Origin: Hormiphora californensis
Lineage: Eukaryota; Ctenophora; Tentaculata; Cydippida; Pleurobrachiidae
DNA: 64,000 nucleotides
Direction of reading: 5' to 3'
Assembly: GCA_020137815.1 (NCBI GenBank)
Contig: CM035350.1
Coordinates: 10,457,410 to 10,521,409, forward strand
The notes below the pieces were generated by a model. That model did no database searches. It was not told where the DNA came from and saw only the letters and a program-made list of their open reading frames with translations. Below, in pieces: positions 47,078 to 59,427 of this stretch. How positions within the stretch are numbered: the first letter of the stretch is position 1; each line of letters starts with the position of its first letter. A program made the position numbers and the translations under genes.

Positions 47078-48610
47078 TCAGTCAGTAAAATCACACATTG
47101 CGATGGGAGGTGGAGTCGTGAACTTTTTCCTCGTGCCCCTCAGTGAGACCAAGGTACTTCTGAGGAGACAGAACCGTATCCGCGTTCTCAAGAAATTAAT
47201 CACCTCAGCGTATTTGTCCTTGTGTTTAGTTGAGATGCGTGAAGCTAACTTTTTGATTAGTCGTCCAGCCTCTGGTCCGGAACCTCCGGAGGTAGCCATC
47301 ACAAACGGGGTGAAAGCCCCTCTCTCCGCTTCTCTGATTCGTTGTTGGTAATCACGTTTCTTCCGACTTTCATTCATTTTATACAGAGATTTTGGGTCTT
47401 TTCCTCTGTAACTGGGTGCAGTGGGATGAAAAACTGCAACGTCCACGTGGGCCCCCTGTAGTCCTCTCCATAACCCAATAGCATACACGTCACTGCGAGC
47501 ATCAGGTGCTGTATTGACACTCCGGGGGTAGTCATCTGGGTTAACTGGCTGCAACACTTTCTCAATTTCAACACCCTTGTATCCTGCATGGGTAATAATG
47601 TCTGCAAGGGTATCTCTAATCTCGTTGTGCCGCAGGATAGTAAACCCGCCAGTACTACAGCTCAGGGCATGGTCTGCCCCATTCTGTTTTCCACATACAC
47701 ATTCAGAGAACTGGCCGTTGATTTCAAAGCCATACCTGAGGCACATCGCGTCTGTGAACTCTGATTTGGATAGTTCTCTGTTGAAGATCTCCAAGGGCCG
47801 GGCAGAGAGCCAGGACGATGCTCCCGTCTCCATGTTTAGAAACAAAGTCCTGGTCCATTTTTCTTCCTCTTTACACACTGCCTCTCTTAGCGCCTTCTGT
47901 CTCTTCATCTCCTTGACACTGCATTCAAGCCTCCTCTCTGCGATTTCTTTCTCAACTTCATGTATTGTCTTCTTGTTTTCATCCAATTCAAGTATGTTTA
48001 ACACCAATGGCTCAGTGACATGCTCTGAATTTTTGTAGAAGACCGGGGCCGTCTCAACAGGATTGTCTAGACCAAGGCCTCCCTCTCTTATTGGAAGAGC
48101 AAAGATTTTCCTCTCCATATCGCTGCACGGTCTTCCTATCAGCTTAGGTATCAGTCTGTTCCTTATGGCATCTTCGAGCCTTTGAAAAGAGTCTGCCGAG
48201 TCCGGGATGGTACGCTGGAGGTACACCCATTTGAATTTCAGTGACGAGATGAAGTTCGAATAGGCGAGGTGTGGATGGCTACTGGCAATTTCAGCTAAGT
48301 TCTCAACCATGTCGCTCCACATCTCCACCTGGTCCTCAGTGTACTCCCAACTGTATTCCATGGTCCCAATCGCCGCTCCAAGATGTTTCGCACCTTCCAC
48401 CGTCAGATTTAAATCTGTGTCACTGAATAGCTCCTTAGCTCTAGTCAGATGTTCACGTTTTACCACCAGTGTAGACTTGCTCGGGTTAACATGGAAACCG
48501 TAGTGCGGCCCAATCTCCACAGCTCTGTTGTACCAGGTTAGAAGGGTCTCTATACTTCCTGCTGCATTTCCATCATCAGCACAAGGTCGAGCACAAGGTC
48601 CGGTCAATGT
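47078..48610 (-). mobile_element. 3' half of a reverse-transcriptase ORF with nuclease-like C-terminus
   Basis: A 512-codon open frame starting inside the RT core (CADDGNAAG, catalytic ADD) and continuing with YGFHVNPSKSTLVV and EGAKHLGAAIG. Then come a long helical region, a Cys/His cluster (CVCGKQNGADHALSC, GGFTILRHNEIRD) and a block PDARSDVYAIGLWRG...AHVDVAVFHP with the layout of a restriction-type nuclease fold. The stop follows MCDFTD. Similar ORFs are widespread in invertebrate genomes; I cannot name the clade. The 5' part is missing: upstream of 48600 the sequence becomes short duplications of AGCACAAGGTCGAGC. Confidence 0.75.
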
Positions 48611-48616
48611 CAGCAC

Positions 48617-49850
48617 TTTTTTTCGCGCTGCGGCTCAACGGCGGTTCAACGACGCGCAGTGGTCAGACCTTGTGCTCGACCTCGTGCTCGACCTTTCATA
48701 CGACGTGCGCGCCGTGAAATCTCGCGCGAAATTCCCACAGAGTTGATCTCCGCGTCAGCCGTTTCTCCCACCAAGTCACAGACAAACAGACAAACATTCG
48801 CGCCCTGGCGTCAATTTAACAGGGCAGACGGCAGCTTGCTGATGAACAAAAACATGACATGACCAAACGGCAAACAATGTTTGAAACATTGAACCAGTAG
48901 CATCTTCCTTTTTTCGCCAGTGTAGGGAGTCAAATTATAAACATCTTTTAGTTTTATAAATAAGGTAACAAAATTAAAAATATGATAATGAATAGCATGG
49001 TAATCAGGCAATTGATAATTATAAATATAACACACAGATCCGCATTTTTCACATAAATTATGTGAACTATCAGTATCAGTTTCTCAGCTATTGAGAGAAA
49101 ATTGTTGATTAGCCGCATAATTAACGAGGAAGCTGTGTTTTCTCCTTCCGGCCGGATCTGGACCACTGACCAGCTTTATGAAATGAGTACTAGAGTATTA
49201 GACGGGTTTTAATTTTGATATCATATTGTAGAACGTAGCGTTGTTCTACAATAAAACCCTATTCAGTTCGTATCCCGACCAAAAGGAGAAAACACAACTT
49301 TCACAGTTACTTTACACCCATGAAATCTACATGTCCTCTCACCTCGACAGCTCATCACAACCACAATCACAGCCCGTATGTCGTATTATAAGCTTCGAGT
49401 ATTTTAGAATATAGAGTCCATGGCCTTTTTATGGTCTTTGTAGAGTCAAATCTTTATTAATACCAGATCCAATGTCATCGTAAGTCAGAGCAGCCACGTC
49501 ATTACGCCAATAATTGATAAGCCGGCTTCATTAGACACTAGCGTTCCCCTTGCACTGCACTTGCACTTGTAGTCCTCTATATATATATTTTTTGTAGTCC
49601 TCCACATATAGTTTTGCACTAGCAGCTCCTTCAGTTACTGAAATGGAAAAAACAATTTACAATTTAAGTTTACAATAACAGTAACACAGTTATAGTGGAT
49701 AGTACTAACACAAAACTATGGTACAACCTTGTTTAACTTGTCACAATAGTTAAGCTCTCCGCATCCGCCATCCCCGGATCGAGCACTCTACCAGGATACA
49801 AACTTCTACATCTAGCTAGTACAACCACACCCGTACACTTACTCCCTTTT
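48617..49850. other. Gene-poor spacer
   Basis: GC-rich start with duplicated CTTGTGCTCGACC blocks (48580-48700), then AT-rich DNA. A short palindrome (GTAGAACGTAGCGTTGTTCTAC) lies near 49229. No coding segment that I can support. Confidence 0.5.
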
Positions 49851-49856
49851 CAAAGA

Positions 49857-49908
49857 AATATCCCCAATAACAAATGAAAATTTCATTTGTTATAGGGGAT
49901 ATTGATAT
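49857..49908. repeat. Perfect-looking hairpin
   Basis: AATATCCCC...AACAAATGAAAA faces TTTTCATTTGTTATAGGGGATATT. Confidence 0.8.
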
Positions 49909-50089
49909 TTTTATTTATAAACCCGAATAAGCTAGATAACTCGGACAGTAACAACATTACTATCTTTTCAGTGACAATTAATGTATTGAAACAGTTATAA
50001 ACACACACACATACACACGTCACAGTTCTAGTTATGCATGTCACAGCTATGAATGAAGGAAGCCGGTCAGTGGGGAATAGTGTCAGTAT

Positions 50090-50480
50090 TACTGACGTAC
50101 GCATTGAAGTGAAAGTGGACAGAAGTAGAATTGGAGAAGCTTGATTGAGGTAGTAGAGCATATAACTTTCCGAGTATTTTCCATTTTTCCCGCTCTCAAA
50201 AGATACAATGATACATTCCTCGCTGTGAAATTGCTCTCTTTTATACACACGGCGGGGCAGGTTCACTGTTCGGGCATACACGCCCAGTGCCCACAGAACA
50301 TAGCGAGATAGAGTTCCAGCCCCCTGGTAACAAATATAATAGAGCGAGGAATGTATCTTTTCAGAGAGGGAAAAGTGAAAATACTCGGAGAGTTCTGCTC
50401 TACTATAACATCAATCAAGCTTGTCCAATTCTTTTTCTGTCTACTCTGACTTTAACGAGACTTACCAATTTCTATCACAC
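50090..50480. mobile_element. Imperfect foldback element
   Basis: GAAGCTTGATTGA, TACTCGGAAA-type and GATACATTCCTCGCT blocks on the left reappear inverted at 50335-50480 (AGCGAGGAATGTATC, ATCAATCAAGCTTG). The loop near 50250-50310 has no ORF of note. Confidence 0.7.
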
Positions 50481-50993
50481 AGGGTTAATAATATCGTGTA
50501 CTGGTCCTGGGCTTTTTGTCAGCTTTGTGCTTGTTATGAGGCGATCCCATATATTATCTGGTCATATTCCAAACAAATAGATATCACTGTCTCGACCCTG
50601 CATGAGGAGAGAATATATCAGTAGTCAGTACAAAGGATGGGAGCAGGTTTAGGGACATCCAACATGTATTTAGTTTTTTATCGGTTGTTGGGACGTGGAG
50701 AGGTAGGGCCTAATGAAGAGATTAGATATCAGTACGGAGGTTGGGAGCAGGTTTTAGGAAATCCTACATTTATCTACTGTCATCATCTTTTTAGATATAC
50801 CTTACTCTCGATTTTTAAGAAACGCTTTAGTAAGAAACTTTTTTATAAGAAACTTTTCAAATGTAAATCACACAATTCAGAGACACCACAACAAAATAGA
50901 ACACCCCCAACTTGTTTAGTTTCTTGATATAGAAGAAATTCTTTTTGTTTTTGGATTGCTTACACTTGAAGTTTCCTAGAAAAAAGTTTCTTA

Positions 50994-51747
50994 GGGTAAG
51001 CTGGGGTGAAATGGCCCGCAGGGTAAAGTGGCCCATGTATGGGGCAAAGTGGCCCTAGTTATTACATGTGGTCACGTGACTTTTTCTCCAGTGGAGACCT
51101 GCTCGTTCTGTTCCGAATTTTCGCTTTAAAACTGCTGTCATTTCTGTTTGGGTTGGCCGATTTTAATTTTGCAAAAACTGCCAGTTAGGCTTTATAATTC
51201 TCTAAAACGTGGTATAAAAATTTTTGAAGAAATTGGCATTTTTGTTGTCTTAATTGACAATTTTGTGAAATCGAGGCGAATATGGCCCACTCTCCGGGGC
51301 AAAGTGGTCCGGTCTGAGGCAAAGTGGCCCACCTCTAGGACCAATGAAATGGCGCCTGCAATACCACGTGACATTGGAATGCACAAACATGTAGTACAGA
51401 CGATCAAATTAGGGGAAAAGTGGCCCATGTTCCGGTGCAGAACATGGGCCACTTTGTCCCTAGTTTGATCGTTTCGTCTCACAACACCAGGCACGTGATA
51501 AAATCGAGCAATGCTATTGGCTTGGGCCACTTTGCCCCGGTGCAAATTTTCCAAAAAACGCCAAACCAAATTATTTGAATTGATTAATTAACCCATTAAA
51601 TAAAACTTGTAGATTTTAAAATTTAGCTCGGCTGAAAGGAAAAGGTTTCATTGGATAGCCTATATAATTTTTTTCTTCCTGCTGTATAAATTGCGTATTT
51701 TAGAACCTAAAACGTTAAAAATGGGCCACTTTCGCCCCAGCTTACCT
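50994..51747. mobile_element. TA-flanked TIR element, copy 1
   Basis: The ends are GGGTAAGCTGGGG and CCCCAGCTTACC, with TA on both sides, as in Tc1/mariner-type insertions. Inside, GGGCAAAGTGGCCC-like blocks recur, and a central hairpin (CATGTTCCGGTGCAGAACATG) is present. Non-coding. Opposite orientation to copy 2. Confidence 0.8.
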
Positions 51748-51964
51748 ATTGAAAAGTTTCTTGAAATATGAGAGCTCAATTAACGAGAGTAAGGTTTTCT
51801 CCGCTGATGTGGGGTACTGGGTAGGGCCTAAATTAGATCGCCTAATTTAGAGATTACAAATCAGTTCATGGTGACCCACACATGCTCACCCTTCACACAG
51901 ACACCCCACACAAACATCCACTACTACCACACCCCTCCCCCTCCGCATCCCCCTCCCTTCCCAA

Positions 51965-52540
51965 ACCCAGAATCTCCATCTCCATCTCCATCCCCATCTC
52001 CATCTCCCCATCTCCCCATCTCCCCATCTCCCCATCTCCCCATCTCCCCATCTCCCCATCTCCCCATCTCCCCATCTCCCCATCTCCCCATCTCCCCATC
52101 TCTCCATCTCTCCATCTCTCCATCTCTCCATCTCTCCATCTCTCCATCTCTCCATCTCTCCATCTCTCCATCTCTCCATCTCTCCATCTCTCCATCTCTC
52201 CATCTCTCCATCTCTCCATCTCTTCATCTCTCCATCTCTCCATCTCTCCATCTCTCCATCTCTCCATCTCTCCATCTCTCCATCTCTCCATCTCTCCATC
52301 TCTCCATCTCTCCATCTCTCCATCTCTCCATCTCTCCATCTCTCCATCTCTCCATCTCTCCATCTCTCCATCTCTCCATCTCTCCATCTCTCCATCTCTC
52401 CATCTCTCCATCTCTCCATCTCTCCATCTCTCCATCTCTCCATCTCTCCATCTCTCCATCTCTCCATCTCTCCATCTCTCCATCTCTCCATCTCTCCATC
52501 TCTCCATCTCTCCATCTCTCCATCTCTCCATCTCTCCACC
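51965..52540. repeat. 8-bp minisatellite CATCTCCC passing into CATCTCTC
   Basis: About 12 CATCTCCC units followed by more than 50 CATCTCTC units, with one CATCTCTT. Unbroken ORFs on both strands are artefacts. Confidence 0.97.
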
Positions 52541-52554
52541 CTAGTAAACGCGCG

Positions 52555-52680
52555 ACTTGCCAACGTTGCCTTTACAACGTTGGCCAACGTTCGCGCCAAC
52601 GTTGTACAACGTTGTAAAGGACACACGCGCGACCTGCCAACGTTGGGCCAACGTTGTAACGGCAACTCTTTTTGCGCGCG
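52555..52680. repeat. Cluster of the palindrome CAACGTTG
   Basis: CCAACGTTG or ACAACGTTG occurs about eight times in 110 bp, with GCGCGC and CGCGCGAC blocks. Cause unknown; it could be a protein-binding cluster or a decayed repeat. Confidence 0.75.
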
Positions 52681-52903
52681 CAATAGTATTTAGTTGGTTG
52701 CCGTATTTAAGCCGCGCATACAGCCGCGCTTTCACAAAATCGTGAATTCTAAAATTCCACACAAAATTTTTTCTCACTTTTTAAATTTCTTTCTAATTTT
52801 GTTGTTTTTGTTTTGTTTTTGTTGTTTTTGTTGTTTTGCTTTCTAATTTTTCCAGCAAACGTTACAGGTCTTCGTAGACGTTTAAAGCTCAAGTTTAACT
52901 TAA

Positions 52904-53055
52904 CAATAGCCCTCACTTGAGTTTTAAAAACTATTCCACCCCTGATAATATAAAGACATTCTTTAGCAAAATTTTGGTTGAGGTTCAAGTCTTCAGCTCA
53001 TCTGGGGGCGGTGCAACGACTATGGGAAATTTCACAAACCTCAAGTGAGGGCTAT
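52904..53055. mobile_element. Small inverted-repeat element
   Basis: AATAGCCCTCACTTGAG and CTCAAGTGAGGGCTATT bound about 150 bp. Confidence 0.65.
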
Positions 53056-53619
53056 TCTTGCTTCGGAATGATTGGTTCTAAAATGTAAACCCTTCAAGAT
53101 TGGTGACATCCACTAGGCGCTGGATAGAGTATCCAGACACAGTTTACCCGAAGGATCGATTACATGGTGCAACTTGGTTATTGGGAACGCCTAAAAAGCT
53201 AAGACTCACGTCATTACAACGACCGCGGGAGCGATATTCGATGATACAGCGCCTATAATATAAGCACAAATACCCGGTTTTACCATCATCAACGGCTCGA
53301 GTACCTACCCTTAACAATGTAGCACAGAATTCATTCTCAACAAAAAACTTCCACTCTTAAGCTGTAAAAGGGCCGCTAGGCTTTGAAAAACATTGCCGAA
53401 AGAGGTTAACGCGGCAGCTCAGTAATCTTTATGGATACGTTCAAGATCCTACTGGGCCGTTAGCTTGAACACTTCTCTGACAATCCAACTGTGAAGATTT
53501 ATTCTACCCGGAACAACAATTCTATTATGGACTAGGTTTTGGAAATTGGGGCATGCCAAAAGACTGACATCGGTTATGATTCTGTAATGCAGTATATTTA
53601 TCAAGTTTATCAAGTTCTG

Positions 53620-53925
53620 TACTGAAAAGTTCTCCACATCGATCCCTGGGTCCTTTACTCCTACTTTCACTCCATTATATCGATCCCTGAGTCCTCTACT
53701 CCTACCTCCTCCACGTCGATTCCTGGGTCCTTTACTCCTACCTTGCTCCACATCGATCCCTGCCCCTATGTAGGTAGTGTGCATCAGCGGCTATTCTGTG
53801 TCGTATAGTGTATATTCCTCCCCTGAAGTTTTCTAGCCCCCTAATTCTCCAGCCGTTTCCTGCGAGAGAAATGTCTTATAATATCTAATTAATTAGTAAC
53901 TTAATTTGAATAAAATATAAGAAGA
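53620..53925. repeat. Segment shared with 55085-55830
   Basis: Repeats of ATCGATCCCTGGGTCC and TTTACTCCTAC, then about 150 bp (GTAGGTAGTGTGCATCAGCG through ATTAGTAACTTAATTTG) that recurs almost unchanged at 55110-55275. Confidence 0.9.
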
Positions 53926-53988
53926 CATGTGTCATGTACTGAACTAATTCTCGCCAAACCGTCTAATTGAAATGTACCCCCCATGCCT

Positions 53989-54357
53989 TCATGAATGGTG
54001 GTCCATTTTAAATTTCATCCCACAATAAGAGCTCTCAAAAGCTCGCTCGTCGGAGTGCACTGTTTTTAAGTGCCGATCGAGCGAACTTTTGGCCGTAAAC
54101 TCCCTCTCACAGTCCTTGCACTTATGCCTCGGGTGTTGGTGGCTTTTCTCGTGTACCTGTAGCTCGGACAGGTACATGAAGGACATGTAGCACTCCGTAC
54201 ACTGATGATTCCCTTGATTGTGGTCTCGGGAATGGTGCTGGTCCCGTTCCTCGATCGACCGGAATTCCCCATCACATGCCCTGTATCGACAGGGGAAGGC
54301 CTGTTTCTGGTGAATCGCCCGTCTGTGCCGCCACATGTCCCGCCAACTAATTACCAT
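53989..54357 (-). CDS. C2H2 zinc-finger protein (ORF or exon)
   Basis: About 122 codons. Fingers: a partial WRHRRAIH, then FPCRYRACDGEF...HHSRDH, HQCTECYMSF...HEKSHQH and HKCKDCEREF...HLKTVH, and a final incomplete YCGMKFKMDHH. The CxxC...HxxxH spacing is regular in the third and fourth. It is probably a DNA-binding factor fragment. An acceptor-like TAATTAG at the start suggests a spliced gene, and the missing last His pair suggests truncation. Confidence 0.6.
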   Translation of the reverse strand: MVISWRDMWRHRRAIHQKQAFPCRYRACDGEFRSIEERDQHHSRDHNQGNHQCTECYMSFMYLSELQVHEKSHQHPRHKCKDCEREFTAKSSLDRHLKTVHSDERAFESSYCGMKFKMDHHS

Positions 54358-54952
54358 TAATGTGGATATTAATATTATACAGACGTTTTCTCGCCGGCTC
54401 CTCCTGTTTTTTTAAAACACTAGTAAACCCGTTCGCCCTAAGGGCGAATTTCAGGGAAATGGTAGCTGAATTAGGAAAACTGACATCTTTTGGACAATTA
54501 CAGTCTCGCGAATGTCACCAATCTCGAATTGTTGACACCATCCTATCTTAAGTTACGGTACCGTAAAAGGAGCTCAGGCGGGATCGCTGCGAGTTTTAGA
54601 ACGTCAGATGATGATGATCAAAGTGGAAAAAGAACTTAGAACTGAGACTGATCATCGGTTCGGTTTAACCTCCAACGTCTTGTTCGTTATATTGGTGTTA
54701 CTGCACCCCTCAGTGTATGGAAGAGAACGGTGGTCGGATCTTGCATGAGTAACTCCAATTGTCGCTGTCGTATATTAACTGTTGTTGAAGAGAGCATAGT
54801 AGCCGGAACAGTGACGCAAAGCAAAGCAAGATCAGATGCACGTGCAACTGCAGTACATTAGCAACAATCCTTGGTAGCGGCTCCAACCCCTGGCCCCACT
54901 CCAATAGTACTCCACCTCTAAACCTGCACGTGCAAAATGCCATATTTGGTAA

Positions 54953-55100
54953 AAAACGTCACACATCATTTTCCTATTTGCTTTAATAATAGTATGATTT
55001 CCCATCATCGCCAATATCCTCTCCTGGTTTTCGAGAACCACCTCGACCCCTCGACTCTTGCCATCATGAGGAGCTGTGTTTCCTTCGATTCCTTAGCCCC
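54953..55100 (-). CDS. Possible exon of an unrecognised gene
   Basis: One open stretch reads VVLENQERILAMMGNHTIIK then ANRKMMCDVFYQIWHFARA and meets a possible donor (CAG before GTTTAG). Composition looks protein-like, but I recognise no family. Confidence 0.35.
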
Positions 55101-55309
55101 CAATTCGCCCCTATGTAGGTAGTGTGCATCAGCGGCTATTCTGTGTCGTATAGTGTATATTCCTCCCCTGAAGTTATCTAGAGCACCCTCATAGCCCCCT
55201 AATTCTCCAGCCGTTTCCTGCGAGAGAAATGTCTTATAATATCTAATTAATTAGTAACTTAATTTGAATAAAATAAATATTGAATATAAGAAGTTGGAAG
55301 TACAAAATT

Positions 55310-55640
55310 GTACCAAGTTCCAACAGTGACCCTGCGCTCCTACACATCCCGGCAAACTTCTGAAACATTGCCCTGGGTTTGGGCTGATGAAGGATCTTCC
55401 CTCTGTACACCAATCTATAGGAGTAATATATTTATAAGGGTTCTATTAAATCGTGGTTGTTTCTAATTATATGTTATTGTTTCTAGTTAGTTGATAGTTT
55501 GCTTCCCTGGTTGGACGGCCCTGGCGACTCATCCTCCGCTTCCTCTTCTACGGCATCCACTAGGTGGGCGTCCGAATCTATCTGGAGAGTCCTCCTGAGG
55601 TTCACCCCTTGCTGTCCGATCCCTGGGTCTTTTCCCAACC
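55310..55640 (-). CDS. Possible exons of the same unrecognised gene
   Basis: Two stretches look coding: NLRRTLQIDSDAHLVDAVEE with AEDESPGPSNQGSK (about 55495-55610), and LVYRGKILHQPKPRAMFQKF with AGMCRSAGSLLELG (about 55310-55425). LVYRGKIL recalls a ubiquitin-like fold strand but is too short to claim. The repeat at 55620-55830 would code for GIDVEE-type repeats. Confidence 0.3.
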
Positions 55641-55936
55641 TCCTCTACATCGATCCCTGGGTCCTCTACTCCTACACATCGATTCCTGGGTCCTTTCCCT
55701 GACTTGCTCTACATCGATCCCTGGGTCCTTTACTTCTACATCCTCCACATCGATCCCTCATGGGTCCTTTACTTCTACATCCTCCACATCGATCCCTGGG
55801 TCCTTTTCCTCGCGCTGCTCCATATCGAACACATCCTCATTCCCCATTCTACAAACTGTTTACTACATCCCTTCTACACGCTACTCATCACTTGTTATCA
55901 CGACAGTTTATTGATTTTGTTTTTTGTACATACAAT

Positions 55937-56430
55937 GTGATATTAAACTTAAATAGTGTTTGAATTAGACGAGATAACCCAGCTAGAGGTAGATACGGGC
56001 GGAAATGCCCGCATGTTGGACATTGAATATTGTTTTTAATTCCTGTTCTCCCTTTACAGTTTTGCATTCCTTTCTGCACCGTACTGATTCCCGCTCACTA
56101 CGTACACGTATATAATACATACTATGTACATATATTTTGCATGTGACCGTCCACGAAACTTTATCTGAGGCTTTGCTAAGCTAAATGTATGTTTATAGGT
56201 AATGATAATATTGATGATCTGAGACTATACTTAAAATGATACAACTTGGACTACAGATTTTTATCGAATCTATGACGCCTAACCGGTATGTATATAGTCG
56301 TATTTTTTAAAACCCGTGCACGTGTACTGATACTTATTTATTACATGTTCACATGACGTGATAAACGCACAAAACAAATCCTCATACAATAAACCCCTCC
56401 CTTTGGTCGGTTTTCCTGCCATTTAGTACC
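55937..56430. other. Spacer, nothing recognised
   Basis: AT-rich DNA without supported genes or repeats. Confidence 0.5.
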
Positions 56431-56492
56431 GTTAGGCGGACTCTAGTGCTAACGGACTCTTTATCTAAATTCAAGGCGGACTCTTTATCTAG

Positions 56493-57422
56493 GGTAAGCT
56501 GGGGCAAAAGTGGCCCATTTTTACCGTTTTACACGGTCGCTTGTAGTGGGAAAACGGTAATGGAAAACAAAGATACAGTAAGACGACGCGCAACCGTGAC
56601 CAATAAGGGCGCTAGTACGTGCTGACACATGAACTTTTTGCCGCGCGTTATGCACCGTGCGCGTCTCCTTACTGTATTTTGCGTTACCGTATTTTGACTG
56701 CAAGCAGCACTGTTAGGTTCTCAAATACGCAATATATACAGCAGGAAGAAAAAAAATATATAGGCTATCCAATGAAACCTTTTCCTTTCAGCCGAGCTAA
56801 ATTTTAAAATCTACAAGTTTTATTTAATGGGTTAATTAATCAATTCAAATAATTTGGTGAGGCGTTTTTTGGAAAATTTGCACCGGGGCAAAGTGGCCCA
56901 AGCCAATAGCATTGCTCGATTTTATCACGTGCCTGGTGTTGTTAGACGAAACGATCAAATTAGGGGCAAAGTGGCCCATGTTCTGCACCGGAACATGGGC
57001 CACTTTGCCCCTAATTTGACCGTCTGGACTACATTTTTGTGCATTCCAATGTCACGTGGTATTGCAGGCGCCATTTCATTGGTCCTAGAGGTGGGCCACT
57101 TTGCCCCAGACCGGACCACTTTGCCCCGAAGAGTGGGCCATATTCACCCCGATTTCACTTAATTGACAATTAAGACAACAAAAATGCCAATTTCTTCAAA
57201 AATTTTATACCACGTTTTAGAGAATCATAAACTGGCAGTTTTTGCAAAATTAAAATCGGCCAACCCAAACAGAAATGACAGCAGTTTTAAAGCGAAAATT
57301 CGGAACAGAACGAGCAGGTCTCCGCTGGAGAAAATGTCACGTGACCACATGTAATAACTAGGGCCACTTTGCCCCATACATGGGCCACTTTACCCCGCGG
57401 GCCAAACTACCCCAGCTTACCC
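56493..57422. mobile_element. TA-flanked TIR element, copy 2
   Basis: GGGTAAGCTGGGGC and CCCCAGCTTACCC with TA on both sides. Reverse orientation to 50994-51747 and otherwise closely similar, except for an extra 180 bp at 56531-56711. Confidence 0.82.
56531..56711. mobile_element. Third-level palindromic insertion
   Basis: Absent from copy 1. The arms GCTTGTAGTGGGAAAACGG...AGACGACGCGCA and TGCGCGTCTCC...TTGACTGCAAGC are inverted with mismatches. Confidence 0.75.
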
Positions 57423-57897
57423 TACAGTTATATTCTGAAAAAAGTTTAGATAAAGAGTCCGCCCTGTGTAGACTTATTAAACCTAACCCTAATCATAACC
57501 CGAACCCAAATAATGGCCCAAATAACACAGCAAACTCTCGTTTCCGGCCTAGCGGCCGATATCTCGAGTTCGCTGAGAATGGCGGACTATGTCTAATTTA
57601 GATTCATGTAGATATAGAGTCCGCCCTTTGTAGACTTTTTAGATAAAGAGTCCGCCCCGTGTACACTTTTTAGACAAAGAGTCCTCCTAGAGTTTAGACT
57701 TATTTGGATTCTTTATCTAAATCTAAATTTAGATATAGAGTCCACTGTAGACTTAGAGTATAGAACTAGAGTCCGTGTACCTTTAGTAGGTACCACTCTC
57801 GCCGCTTCGCAGGTCGGGCAGTATATGTGTTATGTAGCGAATCACCTTACTGTGCGACCTGCTTAAATACTTATATTAACTTGAATTTATTGATTAT

Positions 57898-58983
<1,086 letters not shown>

Positions 58984-59427
58984 TATATATCTTCTCAAAC
59001 AGGTTGATTGCTGGTGCGATAATGATGAGACATTGATAAGATGAGATGATTTTGTGCTGGAATGGAAGGAACCTGGGAAGATCTTTGGAAAGTCAGGCGG
59101 TATCAGTGAGCTAGGGAGACAGCGTTCAGGGACTGTTCTGTCTGAGTTTTTGAGTTTAATAAACACTTTTGATAAAACTAATTTGGTTTGGGAAGTACCA
59201 TATTTTTGCAAAAAAGTTTCACAGGTCTAAGCCGGGTCTATATAGCTATATATACTTGTTCAGATATATGAGGTTAACATATATACTATTTCCTAAAAAA
59301 CTTTTCGTTGAATAACTTAAGGTCCACAAGTTTTATTCACAATCTGAAGAGACCTACATTAGCATTGGCAGTTATTACGAAAATTAAAAATTTGATGTAG
59401 CATTCTGCATTATTTTATTTAGGCCCT

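Larger units (their letters stand above)
56432..57780. mobile_element. AGTCCG-family element carrying a nested TA element
   Basis: The left end GGCGGACTCTAGTGCTA and the right end ACTAGAGTCCG are inverted. Between them AAAGAGTCCGCC-type blocks recur on both sides (56450-56490 and 57450-57760). 56493-57422 is an insertion. Relatives: 15290-15345 and 63317-63540. Confidence 0.65.

Noticed and set aside
50637-50927. ORF beginning MGAGLGTSNMYLVFYRLLGR, faintly like a glutathione S-transferase start
   Set aside because: It lacks the rest of the fold and lies on a small GGGAGCAGGTTTAGG duplication.
51868-52683. ORFs of 210-265 codons on both strands
   Set aside because: They are translations of an 8-bp repeat.
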